Source of the DNA: Segatella copri
Lineage (GTDB): Bacteria; Bacteroidota; Bacteroidia; Bacteroidales; Bacteroidaceae
Direction of reading: 5' to 3'
DNA length: 64,000 bases
NCBI RefSeq assembly: GCF_026015625.1
Contig: NZ_JAPDVG010000001.1
Coordinates: 2,842,501 to 2,906,500 of the forward strand
How positions within the stretch are numbered: position 1 is the stretch's first letter; each line of letters opens with the position of its first letter. A model generated the notes under the pieces. The model ran no database searches. It was not told the origin of the DNA and worked only from the letters and a program-made list of their open reading frames with translations. Made by a program: the position numbers and the translations under genes. This document shows, in pieces, positions 1-9,681 of the stretch.

Positions 1-1200
1 CTTCGGTGTCTGCCTTATACCCGATTATTATCCATGCCCGGACCCTCGACTAGTGAGCTGTTACGCACTCTTTGAATGAATGGCTGCTTCCAAGCCAACA
101 TCCTAGCTGTCATAGGGACCAGACTTCGTTAGACTAACTCAGGCAGAACTCCGGGACCTTAGACGGCGGTCTGGATTCTTCTCCTCTCGGGGACGGACCT
201 TAGCACCCGCCCCCTTACTGCCGGACTGCAGACCGTGAGCATTCGGAGTTCGTCAGGACTCGATAGGCGGTGAAGCCCTCTTGTCCTATCGGTCGCTCTA
301 CCTCTCACGGTGACCATCCGACGCGGCACCTAAATGCCTTTCGGGGAGTACGAGCTATCTCCAAGTTTGATTGGCCTTTCACTCCTACACTCGGCTCATC
401 CAGAAGCTTTTCAACGCTTATTGGTGCGGACCTCCATCCCGTGTTACCGGGACTTCATCCTGGCCAAGTGTAGATCACTTGGTTTCGCGTCTACCCCCAC
501 TGACTGTGCGCCCTATTCAGGCTCGCTTTCACTGCGGCTACGTGTCTCATGACACTCAACCTCGCCAGTGACGGTAACTCGTAGGATCATTATGCAAAAG
601 GCACGCCGTCACATCTTGCGATGCTCCGACCGCTTGTAGGCGTATGGTTTCAGGAACTATTTCACTCCCCTGCTCGGGGTTCTTTTCACCTTTCCTTCAC
701 AGTACTCGTTCGCTATCGGTCTCACGGGAGTATTTAGCCTTACCGGATGGTCCCGGCAGATTCGCGCAGGATTCCTCGTGTCCCGCGTTACTCAGGATAC
801 CGCTATGCCTGATCTGGCTTCATGTACAGGATTATCACCTTCTGTGATGTAACTTTCCAGATACTTCCACTCACCATTTCAGTACAATGTCGCGGTCCTA
901 CAACCCCAGCCACGCCTTGCGACGCCACTGGTTTGGGCTGTTCCCCGTTCGCTCGCCACTACTGGGGGAATCATTATTTATTTTCTCTTCCTACAGGTAC
1001 TAAGATGTTTCAGTTCCCTGCGTTAGCTCTCTTACATTGGTAAGAGTAACCGTCCTTCAGACGGCTAGGTTGTCCCATTCGGAAATCTTCGGATCAAGGG
1101 TTATTTGCACCTACCCGAAGCTTATCGCAGCTTATCACGTCCTTCATCGCCTCCGTGAGCCTAGGCATCCGCCATACGCCCTTTCTTACTTTCTTTACGA
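1..1200 (-). rRNA. rrl: 23S ribosomal RNA, 5' part (cut by window edge)
   Basis: The reverse complement is recognisable 23S rRNA. The conserved 5' start region (GGATGCC motif, complement at about 1164-1170) lies near the right end, and conserved domain I-III sequence runs on to the left edge. Only about the first 1,200 nt are present; the rest and any 5S gene lie beyond position 1. The 5' end is placed by analogy with other 23S genes and is good to about 20 nt. It belongs to the leftward rRNA operon that starts near 3475. Confidence 0.95.
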
Positions 1201-1372
1201 CTGTATTTGCTATCAGTTGAACTGACAGCGAATAAGTAGCTCATACTTTCAGCTGTATTCTAACTTGTGAAATCTCATCTTGCGATTTGATTCACTTTAG
1301 TCTGAACTAAAGTTCATTACTTACAGTTTTGCTTGTGTCAATATGTCAAAGATCTTCTTGCCTTAAAAGGCA

Positions 1373-1449
1373 TGGTGGAGAATAACGGATTCGAACCGTT
1401 GACCCCCTGCTTGCAAAGCAGGTGCTCTAGCCAACTGAGCTAATCCCCC
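1373..1449 (-). tRNA. tRNA-Ala (anticodon TGC)
   Basis: On the minus strand a full cloverleaf can be drawn: acceptor 5' GGGGGAT pairing with ATTCTCC, D-arm TAGCTCAGTTGG, anticodon loop with TGC, and T-arm GGTTCGAATCC. The 3' CCA is encoded in the DNA (TGG at 1373-1375 on the plus strand). It sits in the 16S-23S spacer with tRNA-Ile, the usual arrangement. Confidence 0.97.
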
Positions 1450-1468
1450 AAATCGAGAAGTAAAGAAG

Positions 1469-1542
1469 TAGTCCCAGGCAGATTTGAACTGCCGACCTCC
1501 ACATTATCAGTGTGGCGCTCTAACCAACTGAGCTATAGGACT
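1469..1542 (-). tRNA. tRNA-Ile (anticodon GAT)
   Basis: The minus strand gives a cloverleaf with acceptor AGTCCTA/TGGGACT, D-arm AGCTCAGTTGGTTAGAGC, anticodon GAT and T-arm GCAGTTCAAATCTGC. Unlike the neighbouring tRNA-Ala, no CCA is encoded after the discriminator A, so the end must be added by the CCA-adding enzyme. It lies between 16S and tRNA-Ala in the rRNA operon. Confidence 0.97.
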
Positions 1543-1673
1543 GTGTTGGTAAAGAGTAGCATCTCTGCCGAACATTCTCTATCTCTTATTTAATTAAACA
1601 GATGGTGCGTACAAGAAGAGAAGCGAACTTTTAAGTCATGTTTCCAAATCTTCTATAGGAAATTCGTCTCTCC

Positions 1674-3206
<1,533 letters not shown>

Positions 3207-3482
3207 TAAAATATCATTTTTACTTCTTGCCTCATTGCTGAAGCAATCGGTGTTTGTTGTCTGTACTTAGGACGAATATCCTTTTCGTTTATTGAAGCTT
3301 AGTAAACCTGACTTGTCAATTACTTGACGGTTCGTTTCTTTTACCCAGTTTCTTTATACTCCCTATATAATATAAGGTGTAATCCAAAACCGCTTCTTGT
3401 ACTACTTGTCTGTTTATGTAAAATCTTTCAAAGAACTCTTTCTTTAGTAACTCAGAGAAGTTGTATTTCTCAAAAGCGAGTG
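3207..3482 (-). other. rRNA operon leader (gene-free)
   Basis: This is the transcribed leader between the predicted rRNA promoter and 16S. It should contain the 5' half of the 16S processing stem, whose partner would lie at about 1550-1673. An AT-rich near-palindrome CCTATATAATATAAGG at 3362-3377 belongs to a motif seen elsewhere in the window. I see no convincing ORF. Confidence 0.6.
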
Positions 3483-3514
3483 CAAAAGTACAAACATTTT
3501 CCGAAACCGCCAAA
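3483..3514 (-). promoter_or_regulatory. Predicted rRNA operon promoter
   Basis: The minus strand has TTTGG at 3515-3511 and TACTTTTG at 3490-3483 with 20 bp between them. This matches the Bacteroidetes primary-sigma consensus (-33 TTTG, -7 TAnnTTTG). Transcription would start near 3475, giving a leader of about 270 nt before 16S. The stretch 3515-3670 upstream, up to the end of the alpha-galactosidase gene, is AT-rich and holds no gene I recognise. Confidence 0.65.
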
Positions 3515-3670
3515 TATTTCCAAGAAAAAGTTTAGGAATTAACAGTATTTTAACACTTCCATCTTATTTTGCACTTATTTTGATACCAAACACTTTATTA
3601 TATACATACACGCGCTCATATCTGCGTGTGGGCACACAAGCATGCGCATATACATAATGGTACCAGAAAA

Positions 3671-5866
3671 CTATTCTGCCTCCAAATAGAGAACACGAGA
3701 CGACCAGTCGTTCTTCTTACCCCAGCCTACCTCATGAACATACGGCATTTCCAAGCCATGTTCCATAAGATACTTACCAGAGTAAGATTTTCCCTCACAA
3801 TCAAGAGGCTTGTTATCAATTACATCAAGTTCTTTTACCTTATACATCTTATTCTCATCCAGACCAGCCATCTTAACTCTTGGCAAATGAACATTATAGA
3901 AGTTTGCCAATTTCCACCAATAGAAGACAGCCTTGTCTTTTGCTTCACTAACATACATAATAGAAGACAAGCCCTGATTATCGTACGGAGAAACCAAACG
4001 ATAAAGGTCGCCAAACTGAACAACAGGACGGATCTCTTTGTATTCAGAGATAGCCTTTCGGCAGAGAGCCTTCTCCTCATCCGTCATATTCTTTGGCTGA
4101 ATTTCCATTCCAAGTCGTCCGCTCATAGCCACATCAATACGATACTTCAAAGAAGTAGTGCGGAATACGGTATGGTTTGGCACAGCAGAGATATGACTTG
4201 CCATGGCGATGGCCGGGAAGAAATAGCTGGTTCCATACTGCATATAAATACGCTGCATGGCATCCGTATTATCACTTACCCAAAACTCATCAAAACCACG
4301 GAGCATGCCCCAATTGGCACGGCCACCGCCACTTGCGCAACATTGAATCACCACATCCTTATACTTAGCACGAATACGGTCGATAACCTTCGCAAATCCC
4401 TGATGATAAGCAATGTAGAGATGACTCTGTTCAGCTGCAGACAAGTATTGGCTGCCATGATTCATAATAGGCATATTGGCATCCCACTTAATGTAGGCTA
4501 TATCTGGATATTTAGTAAGTAAATTGTCTACTACACCGAAAACAAAGTCTTGTACTTTTGGATTTGAGAGATCGAGCACCAGCTGGGTACCGCCACGGCC
4601 CAGAACAGCATCTCGCTTAGGAGCCTTGATTACCCAATCAGGATGCTTCTCATAGAGCATACTGGTAGTATTGGTCATTTCCGGTTCGATCCAGGTACCA
4701 AACTTTACCTGGTTTTTCCTGGCATCGCTCAGCAAGCCTTCAATGCCATTAGGAAGTTTCTTGGTATCAACCACCCAGTCACCGAGTGCACAGTTATCAG
4801 TAACACGAGGATATTTGGTTCCGAACCATCCATCATCCATTACGAAGAGTTCACCACCCATACTATGGATATCAGCCATCATCTGGTCCATTCCCTTTTG
4901 GTTGATATCGAAATAAACACCTTCCCAAGAGTTGAGCAAGATATCACGCTCCTTATCTCCATGTGCCAAGATATATTTGCGTCCCCATTTATGGAAGTTT
5001 CTACTTGCACCGCTCAAACCCTGTGTTGAATAGGTCAAAGCGAGTGCAGGAGTTTTGAAAGTCTCACCTTTCTTAAGATGATATTCAGAGTTCTGTTCAT
5101 TAATACCGGCAAAGAAATAATGATATTCGGTATCATCGGTAACCGTCTTCAGCTTATAGTTACCGCTATAAACCAAGGCTGCACCAATAACATTACCCGC
5201 ATTTTCCTGTCCTTTACCATCGAGCGAGAACATGACTTCTGCATGATCGGTATGCGAATTGCGGGTACCATCATTGTTTCGGATTACAAATTCTCCTGGC
5301 TGCAGTTTTTCATGACTCAACTGCCCCTCAGCAGCCCAAGTACCGGAAAGATGACTCATCCAAACATCTCCGCGACGGATAGGAAGCATAGCCGATGCAA
5401 AGGTAGTCAGGGTAACAGTACCCTTTTCACCATTCAGAATCTCGGTCCACGCCTCAATCATATCAACATCATTGTATGCACGATACTTCAAATCTACCTT
5501 TATATTATATACAGGATCTTTCAGATGAACGGTCGTAACAGAAGCTTTTCCTTCGTTCTTCACATCACAGCCCGTAGCCACGAGTGCAGTTGAAAGATTG
5601 CCATCACTATGACGCATGGCAAGCGCCGCTTCAGCTGGAGTATTCAGTCCGTAAGCCGGATAAGCATCCATACGGCCATCAGTAGCGACCTTCAGATTCT
5701 GCAAATCGTTAGGATTCAACTTAGTACCGAAATAGAGATACTGGGCAGGCTTTCCATTCTCAACATCGAGAATGAGCGACATACCCTTTGTATTTACAGA
5801 TACTTTTTCTGCCATCGCCGGAAGTGCGACAGTCATAAATATAAGTGCAATTGATTTTAACTTCAT
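3671..5866 (-). CDS. Secreted GH36-family alpha-galactosidase
   Basis: The 731-aa protein has an N-terminal signal peptide ending near ALPAMA (residues 1-19). GH36 enzymes remove terminal alpha-1,6-galactose from raffinose-type sugars and galactomannans. The sequence shows the beta-sandwich N-domain, then a TIM barrel with MDDGWFG (about 343-349), the nucleophile motif YIKWDANM (Asp about 462), a CCASGGGR loop (about 509-516) and the acid/base motif SDNTDA (about 531-536). The length is normal for the bacterial group. It is probably periplasmic. It stands alone, between the rRNA operon and a divergent gene; there is no SusC/D pair. A possible -7 element TAATTTTG lies at 5946-5939. Substrate specificity within GH36 cannot be told from sequence. 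Confidence 0.92.
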   Translation of the reverse strand: MKLKSIALIFMTVALPAMAEKVSVNTKGMSLILDVENGKPAQYLYFGTKLNPNDLQNLKVATDGRMDAYPAYGLNTPAEAALAMRHSDGNLSTALVATGCDVKNEGKASVTTVHLKDPVYNIKVDLKYRAYNDVDMIEAWTEILNGEKGTVTLTTFASAMLPIRRGDVWMSHLSGTWAAEGQLSHEKLQPGEFVIRNNDGTRNSHTDHAEVMFSLDGKGQENAGNVIGAALVYSGNYKLKTVTDDTEYHYFFAGINEQNSEYHLKKGETFKTPALALTYSTQGLSGASRNFHKWGRKYILAHGDKERDILLNSWEGVYFDINQKGMDQMMADIHSMGGELFVMDDGWFGTKYPRVTDNCALGDWVVDTKKLPNGIEGLLSDARKNQVKFGTWIEPEMTNTTSMLYEKHPDWVIKAPKRDAVLGRGGTQLVLDLSNPKVQDFVFGVVDNLLTKYPDIAYIKWDANMPIMNHGSQYLSAAEQSHLYIAYHQGFAKVIDRIRAKYKDVVIQCCASGGGRANWGMLRGFDEFWVSDNTDAMQRIYMQYGTSYFFPAIAMASHISAVPNHTVFRTTSLKYRIDVAMSGRLGMEIQPKNMTDEEKALCRKAISEYKEIRPVVQFGDLYRLVSPYDNQGLSSIMYVSEAKDKAVFYWWKLANFYNVHLPRVKMAGLDENKMYKVKELDVIDNKPLDCEGKSYSGKYLMEHGLEMPYVHEVGWGKKNDWSSRVLYLEAE

Positions 5867-6092
5867 ATTACCTTTCTAAATTATTAGTTGCTTTTATAGT
5901 TTCAATTTTGTGAGAGATGATTTCTCATTTTCACATCGCAAAATTATAAAAAAATCCAATACACTCCAATACTTTTTTGATTTATTTTTCGAAGAAAGCA
6001 GAAAAGGACAAACAATCAGCAAATAAAGCAAAGAAAACACTTTAGAAATCGAAAGAATTCCTAAAAGATAGTCCACTTTAAGAAATTCTTAG

Positions 6093-6100
6093 TATCTTTG
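6093..6100 (+). promoter_or_regulatory. -7 element TATCTTTG before the TrhA-like gene
   Basis: TATCTTTG matches TAnnTTTG and would start transcription near 6107, about 87 nt before the preferred start codon. No good -33 TTTG is seen at the usual distance, so the promoter call is modest. Confidence 0.45.
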
Positions 6101-6193
6101 CAATGTTATAGCTGATAACGATTTAGGTATAGTGGCTTGAATGCCCTATTTCTCAAAATCAGCAGAATGTGTAACGAAAAGATATATAGAGAT

Positions 6194-6850
6194 ATGAAAC
6201 TAAAGATACATTTCAGTCATAAAGAAGAACTTTGGAACTCATGGTCGCATGCAGGAGGTATCCTGATGGGCTTTGTCGTGGGAGCCATCTTCTTATATTG
6301 GTGCTTTACGATGCATAACGGATGGGCTACGGCGGGAGTTATCCTCTATCTGTTCGGTATGCTGATGTCTTACATCGCCTCAACGGTTTACCATGCAGTT
6401 TCTGCCTGGAGCAAATGGAAGGAGCGACTGCGCAAATGGGACCATGCCGCCATCTACTGGCATATTGCCGGTTCTTACTCGCCAATCACGCTCATTGCGA
6501 TGCGAGACCAGGGATATTGGGGATGGAGCCTCTTTATCTTTATCTGGGCTTGCGCCATTGCCGGAACCATCATGAGTTTTGCCAGACTCAAGGATCACAG
6601 CAACCTGGAGACCATCTGCTTTGTAGGCATGGGATTGTCGGTACTGGTTGCCTTTAAACCTTTGATAGACTCCGTATCCACCGCCACAGTCTGGTGGATT
6701 ATTGCCGAAGGCGTCTGCTACATTACGGGCGCCGTATTCTACAGCATCAACAAGAAGAAATACATGCATTCCGTGTTCCATTTCTTCGTTTTGGCTGGTA
6801 GTATCTGCCACATCATTGCAGTTTGGGATATTCTCATGAAATATATCTAA
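6194..6850 (+). CDS. Hemolysin III / TrhA (PAQR-type) membrane protein
   Basis: The protein is about 218 aa from the chosen start at 6194 (MKLKIHFSHKEE); the frame is open from 6137, but family members begin close to the SHKEELWNSWSHAGG motif. Seven hydrophobic segments are visible, with family signatures: S/H in NSWSHAGG, STVYHAVS (segment 2-3), WDHAAIYWHIAGSYSP, and HSVFHFFVLAGSICH near the C-terminus. The conserved Ser/His/Asp set is that of the HlyIII/PAQR superfamily of putative metal-dependent membrane hydrolases. TrhA homologues have been linked to membrane lipid homeostasis; haemolysis is a historical label. It is a single-gene unit. Confidence 0.9.
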   Translation: MKLKIHFSHKEELWNSWSHAGGILMGFVVGAIFLYWCFTMHNGWATAGVILYLFGMLMSYIASTVYHAVSAWSKWKERLRKWDHAAIYWHIAGSYSPITLIAMRDQGYWGWSLFIFIWACAIAGTIMSFARLKDHSNLETICFVGMGLSVLVAFKPLIDSVSTATVWWIIAEGVCYITGAVFYSINKKKYMHSVFHFFVLAGSICHIIAVWDILMKYI

Positions 6851-6896
6851 ACGACTCAAGAATAGGAATGTCATAAAGTTTGTCCTTTACAGTTTT

Positions 6897-6977
6897 AGGC
6901 ACGGATTACACGGATTTTTTATGAGATGATAATCGCTTTACTTACATTAGCGCCATAAATCCGTGTAATCCGTGCCT
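6897..6977. repeat. Short palindromic element, terminal arms AGGCACGGATTACACGG
   Basis: The arms beginning AGGCACGGATTACACGG (6897-6917) and ending CCGTGTAATCCGTGCCT (6957-6977) are perfect inverted repeats of 21 bp around a 39-bp core. A related copy in the opposite orientation lies at 55223-55323 and shares the core stretch GGATTTATGGCGC. It resembles a REP- or MITE-type intergenic element. It lies downstream of the TrhA-like gene and could act as a terminator in RNA. Confidence 0.75.
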
Positions 6978-7076
6978 TATCTATATCCTAGATACTTATG
7001 CCACACCCTCTTTGCTTTTTATAATAAGGTGATAATGTTAACATTACGTTAAAGTAAGAAAATAATTGCCCAAAAG

Positions 7077-7108
7077 TTTGGAACTTATTGGAGAAAAGCA
7101 TATCTTTA
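7077..7108 (+). promoter_or_regulatory. Predicted promoter of the GntR-ABC operon
   Basis: TTTGG at 7077-7081 is followed, with 20 bp between the TTTG and the next box, by TATCTTTA at 7101-7108 (one mismatch to TAnnTTTG). Transcription would start near 7115, inside the palindrome described next. Confidence 0.6.
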
Positions 7109-7109
7109 C

Positions 7110-7133
7110 AGTGTTCTATTGAAGTAGTACACT
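7110..7133 (+). promoter_or_regulatory. Palindromic operator candidate for the GntR regulator
   Basis: A 24-bp imperfect palindrome (AGTGT-n-CTA ... TAG-n-ACACT, 18 of 24 positions symmetric) covers the predicted transcription start, 16 bp before the regulator's ATG. AGTGT...ACACT dyads of this size fit winged-helix GntR/YtrA-type dimers, so autorepression is a reasonable inference. Confidence 0.5.
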
Positions 7134-7148
7134 AAAACATTAAAGATT

Positions 7149-7520
7149 ATGAATTTCAGTAATGATAAAGCAATATACGTACAGATAGCCGAGCGATTGA
7201 GCGATGAGATTCTGGCGGGCAAGTACAAGGAAGACGAACGAATACCGAGCGTCAGGGAATACGCCGTGCTGCTGGAGGTAAATGCCAACACAGCCGTGAA
7301 GGCATACGACCTGCTTGCCACCGACGAGATTATCTACAACAAGCGAGGCCTAGGCTACTTTGTTTCCGCTGGAGCCAAGAAGCAGATTAAGAAGACCCGC
7401 AAAAAGGAGTTTATGAAAGAAAGACTCCCGGAACTCGCCCGACAAATGCAGCTTCTCGACATCTCCATCGATGAAGTGAAGGAAGAGTTGGAGAAGAATC
7501 TCAAAAAGATAAGGATATGA
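7149..7520 (+). CDS. GntR-family transcriptional regulator, YtrA-type
   Basis: The 123-aa protein has an N-terminal winged helix (residues 5-72) with the GntR signature IYVQIAERLSDEILAGKYKEDERIPSVREYA and the recognition-helix region VNANTAVKAYDLLATDEII. The short all-helical tail (75-123) lacks the large ligand-binding domain of FadR/HutC types. This size and layout is that of the YtrA subfamily, which commonly controls adjacent ABC transporter genes. Here an ABC operon follows directly. An operator-like palindrome covers its promoter. The stop codon overlaps the start of a small ORF (ATGA). Confidence 0.92.
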   Translation: MNFSNDKAIYVQIAERLSDEILAGKYKEDERIPSVREYAVLLEVNANTAVKAYDLLATDEIIYNKRGLGYFVSAGAKKQIKKTRKKEFMKERLPELARQMQLLDISIDEVKEELEKNLKKIRI

Positions 7521-7591
7521 TGACACTATTCATCCTCAAATATATATTTATAGCTTCTGTCTTTGCCTTATATATAATAAGGTGTATGTAA
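7517..7591 (+). CDS. Possible 24-aa hydrophobic small protein
   Basis: An ATG overlaps the TGA of the GntR gene (ATGA) and opens a 25-codon frame ending TAA at 7589-7591. The predicted peptide is nearly all hydrophobic (MMTLFILKYIFIASVFALYI...), enough for one membrane span. Tight coupling and composition suggest translation. The frame also contains the recurring AT palindrome at 7566-7582, so it may be chance. I know no family for it. Confidence 0.3.
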   Translation: MMTLFILKYIFIASVFALYIIRCM

Positions 7592-7612
7592 TAACGTTTT
7601 TAAAAAAGAGTT

Positions 7613-7643
7613 ACGCTTGCAACTTTCTGAAAGTTGCAAGCGT
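7613..7643 (+). terminator. Perfect 15-bp inverted repeat between GntR and ABC genes
   Basis: ACGCTTGCAACTTTC and its exact reverse complement are separated by a single T. In RNA it would form a strong hairpin. No T-run follows, so it is more likely a processing or attenuating hairpin that lowers ABC expression relative to the regulator than a full terminator. Confidence 0.5.
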
Positions 7644-7681
7644 CTAATGGTTTAAATTGATATCCATAAAACGAAAGTAAT

Positions 7682-8398
7682 ATGTCATTAATTCATCTAA
7701 AAGACGTCAACAAGACCTATCAGGGTGCTCAGCCACTCCATGTGCTGAAGGGAATCGACCTCGACATCGAACGTGGCGAGTTCGTCAGCATCATGGGTGC
7801 TTCCGGCTCGGGAAAATCCACCTTATTAAATATACTGGGTATTCTCGACAACTACGATACGGGCGAATACCGACTCAATGATGTGCTCATCAAAGACCTC
7901 TCGGAAACCCGTGCAGCCGAATACCGCAACAAGATGATCGGCTTCATCTTCCAGTCGTTCAACCTCATCTCGTTCAAGACGGCAGTGGAAAACGTGGAAC
8001 TTCCACTCTTCTACCAGGGCGTGAGCCGCAAGAAGCGCCACGAACTGGCGATGGAATATCTCGAAAAACTGGGCTTGAAGCAATGGGCCAACCATTATCC
8101 TAACGAGATGTCGGGAGGACAGAAGCAGCGTGTAGCCATCGCCCGTGCCCTCATCACCAAACCCGAAATCATCCTTGCCGATGAGCCTACCGGAGCCCTC
8201 GACTCCAAAACGAGCGTGGAAGTGATGGACCTGCTGAAGGAACTGCACCAGAAAGAGGGAATGACTATCGTGGTGGTAACCCACGAAAGCGGTGTAGCCA
8301 ACGAGACCGATAAGGTTATCCATATCAAGGACGGACTCATCGGAAGCATCGAAGACAACAGAGACCATCATCTCGTATCGAAAGACTACGTTAAATAA
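7682..8398 (+). CDS. ABC transporter ATP-binding protein (LolD/MacB-type)
   Basis: The 238-aa single nucleotide-binding domain carries Walker A GASGSGKST (about 39-47), a Q-loop, signature MSGGQKQRVAIARAL (about 143-157), Walker B IILADEPTGALD (about 162-173) and the H-loop VVVTHE. It is the ATPase of a type VII (MacB-like) exporter: the next two genes are FtsX-type permeases and the fourth is a membrane-fusion protein. It lies 5-20 nt from its neighbours in one operon. Substrate is unknown; antimicrobial peptides, lipoproteins or peptide signals are typical for the class. Confidence 0.93.
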   Translation: MSLIHLKDVNKTYQGAQPLHVLKGIDLDIERGEFVSIMGASGSGKSTLLNILGILDNYDTGEYRLNDVLIKDLSETRAAEYRNKMIGFIFQSFNLISFKTAVENVELPLFYQGVSRKKRHELAMEYLEKLGLKQWANHYPNEMSGGQKQRVAIARALITKPEIILADEPTGALDSKTSVEVMDLLKELHQKEGMTIVVVTHESGVANETDKVIHIKDGLIGSIEDNRDHHLVSKDYVK

Positions 8399-8405
8399 GA
8401 AGAGA

Positions 8406-9665
8406 ATGAGAGAATTAATCAAAGAAATATGGAGCACGTCGAAGCGCAACAAGCTCCGCACTTCGCTTACGGGATTTGCCGTTGCCTGGGGAATCTTCAT
8501 GCTGATATTCCTGCTGGGCGCCGGCAACGGACTGATTAATGCCCAGTTGCAGCAAAGCACCCGATTCCTTGCCAACTCCATGCGAGTATTCCCGCGCGAA
8601 ACCTCCAAGGCTTACAAGGGACTGAAGGAAGGCAGAAGCATCACGCTCAACGACAGGGACATCCTCATCAGCAACAAGACCTACGGCCAGTATGTAGATG
8701 ATGTGGGCGGAAGATTGGAACAATATAACGTGAACATCAACTATGGCGATAATTATGTGGCAAGCCAGTCATTGGTGGGTGTGGCTCCTACGCATCCCAA
8801 AATCGACAAGACGGAGCTGATAGCCGGACGATTCATCAACGAAATCGATATGAAGGAGCAGCGCAAGAATGTGGTGCTGAGCCGAAGCCAGGCCAAGGAA
8901 CTCAGCAAAGACTACCGTTCGCTGGTGGGCAAGAACGTAAAGATCAGCAACCTCAACTTCCAGGTGGTGGGAATCTACAAGGATGATGAATCGCGCAATA
9001 ATACCGAAGCCTTCATCGCCTACTCCACCATAAAGACCATCTACGCCAAGGGCGATGATGCGGGAAGTCTGGAGTTTACCATCAAGAACCTGAAGACCAA
9101 GGAGGACAATAAGCAGTTTGAAAAGAACTACCGCGCCAGCATCAACAACAACCATCAGGCAGCACCTGATGACGAGCGAACCATCTGGCTCTGGAACCGA
9201 TACATGGACAATATCCAGATGAACCAGGGAATCGCCATCATGCAGACGGCCCTCTGGATTGTGGGTCTGTTCACCCTGCTGAGCGGAATCGTGGGCGTAA
9301 GCAACATCATGCTCATCACCGTGAAGGAGCGAACCCGAGAGTTTGGTGTAAGAAAAGCCATCGGCGCCAAACCTTGGTCGATACTGAAGCTCATCATTAC
9401 CGAGAGCATCATCATCACCTCGTTCTTCGGCTACATCGGAATGGTATGCGGCGTGGCGGCAAACGAAATCATGGATGCAACCATCGGACACACCACCGTA
9501 GATACCGGACTGTTTAAAGCCGCCATGTTTGTGAACCCTACGGTGGGCCTCGGCACCTGCATCGGAGCCACCATCACCATCGTCATCGCAGGCACCATCG
9601 CCGGACTCATCCCAGCCATCAAGGCTGCAAGAATCCGACCGATAGAGGCGCTGAGAGCGGAATAA
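8406..9665 (+). CDS. MacB-like ABC transporter permease (first copy)
   Basis: The 419-aa protein has one TM helix at the N-terminus (about 20-45), a large periplasmic MacB core domain (about 50-270) and three C-terminal TM helices containing the FtsX signature (LSGIVGVSNIMLITVKERTREFGVRKAIGA, about 290-320). It starts 7 nt after the ATPase and is followed after 16 nt by a homologous permease. The two probably form a heterodimer with the shared ATPase. Type VII transporters couple ATP hydrolysis to periplasmic movements rather than moving substrate across the inner membrane. Confidence 0.92.
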   Translation: MRELIKEIWSTSKRNKLRTSLTGFAVAWGIFMLIFLLGAGNGLINAQLQQSTRFLANSMRVFPRETSKAYKGLKEGRSITLNDRDILISNKTYGQYVDDVGGRLEQYNVNINYGDNYVASQSLVGVAPTHPKIDKTELIAGRFINEIDMKEQRKNVVLSRSQAKELSKDYRSLVGKNVKISNLNFQVVGIYKDDESRNNTEAFIAYSTIKTIYAKGDDAGSLEFTIKNLKTKEDNKQFEKNYRASINNNHQAAPDDERTIWLWNRYMDNIQMNQGIAIMQTALWIVGLFTLLSGIVGVSNIMLITVKERTREFGVRKAIGAKPWSILKLIITESIIITSFFGYIGMVCGVAANEIMDATIGHTTVDTGLFKAAMFVNPTVGLGTCIGATITIVIAGTIAGLIPAIKAARIRPIEALRAE

Positions 9666-9681
9666 ACTATAAATTATTATT

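Noticed and set aside
3626..4522. 298-codon plus-strand frame
   Set aside because: It is antisense to the alpha-galactosidase gene, with poor codon use and no recognisable domain.
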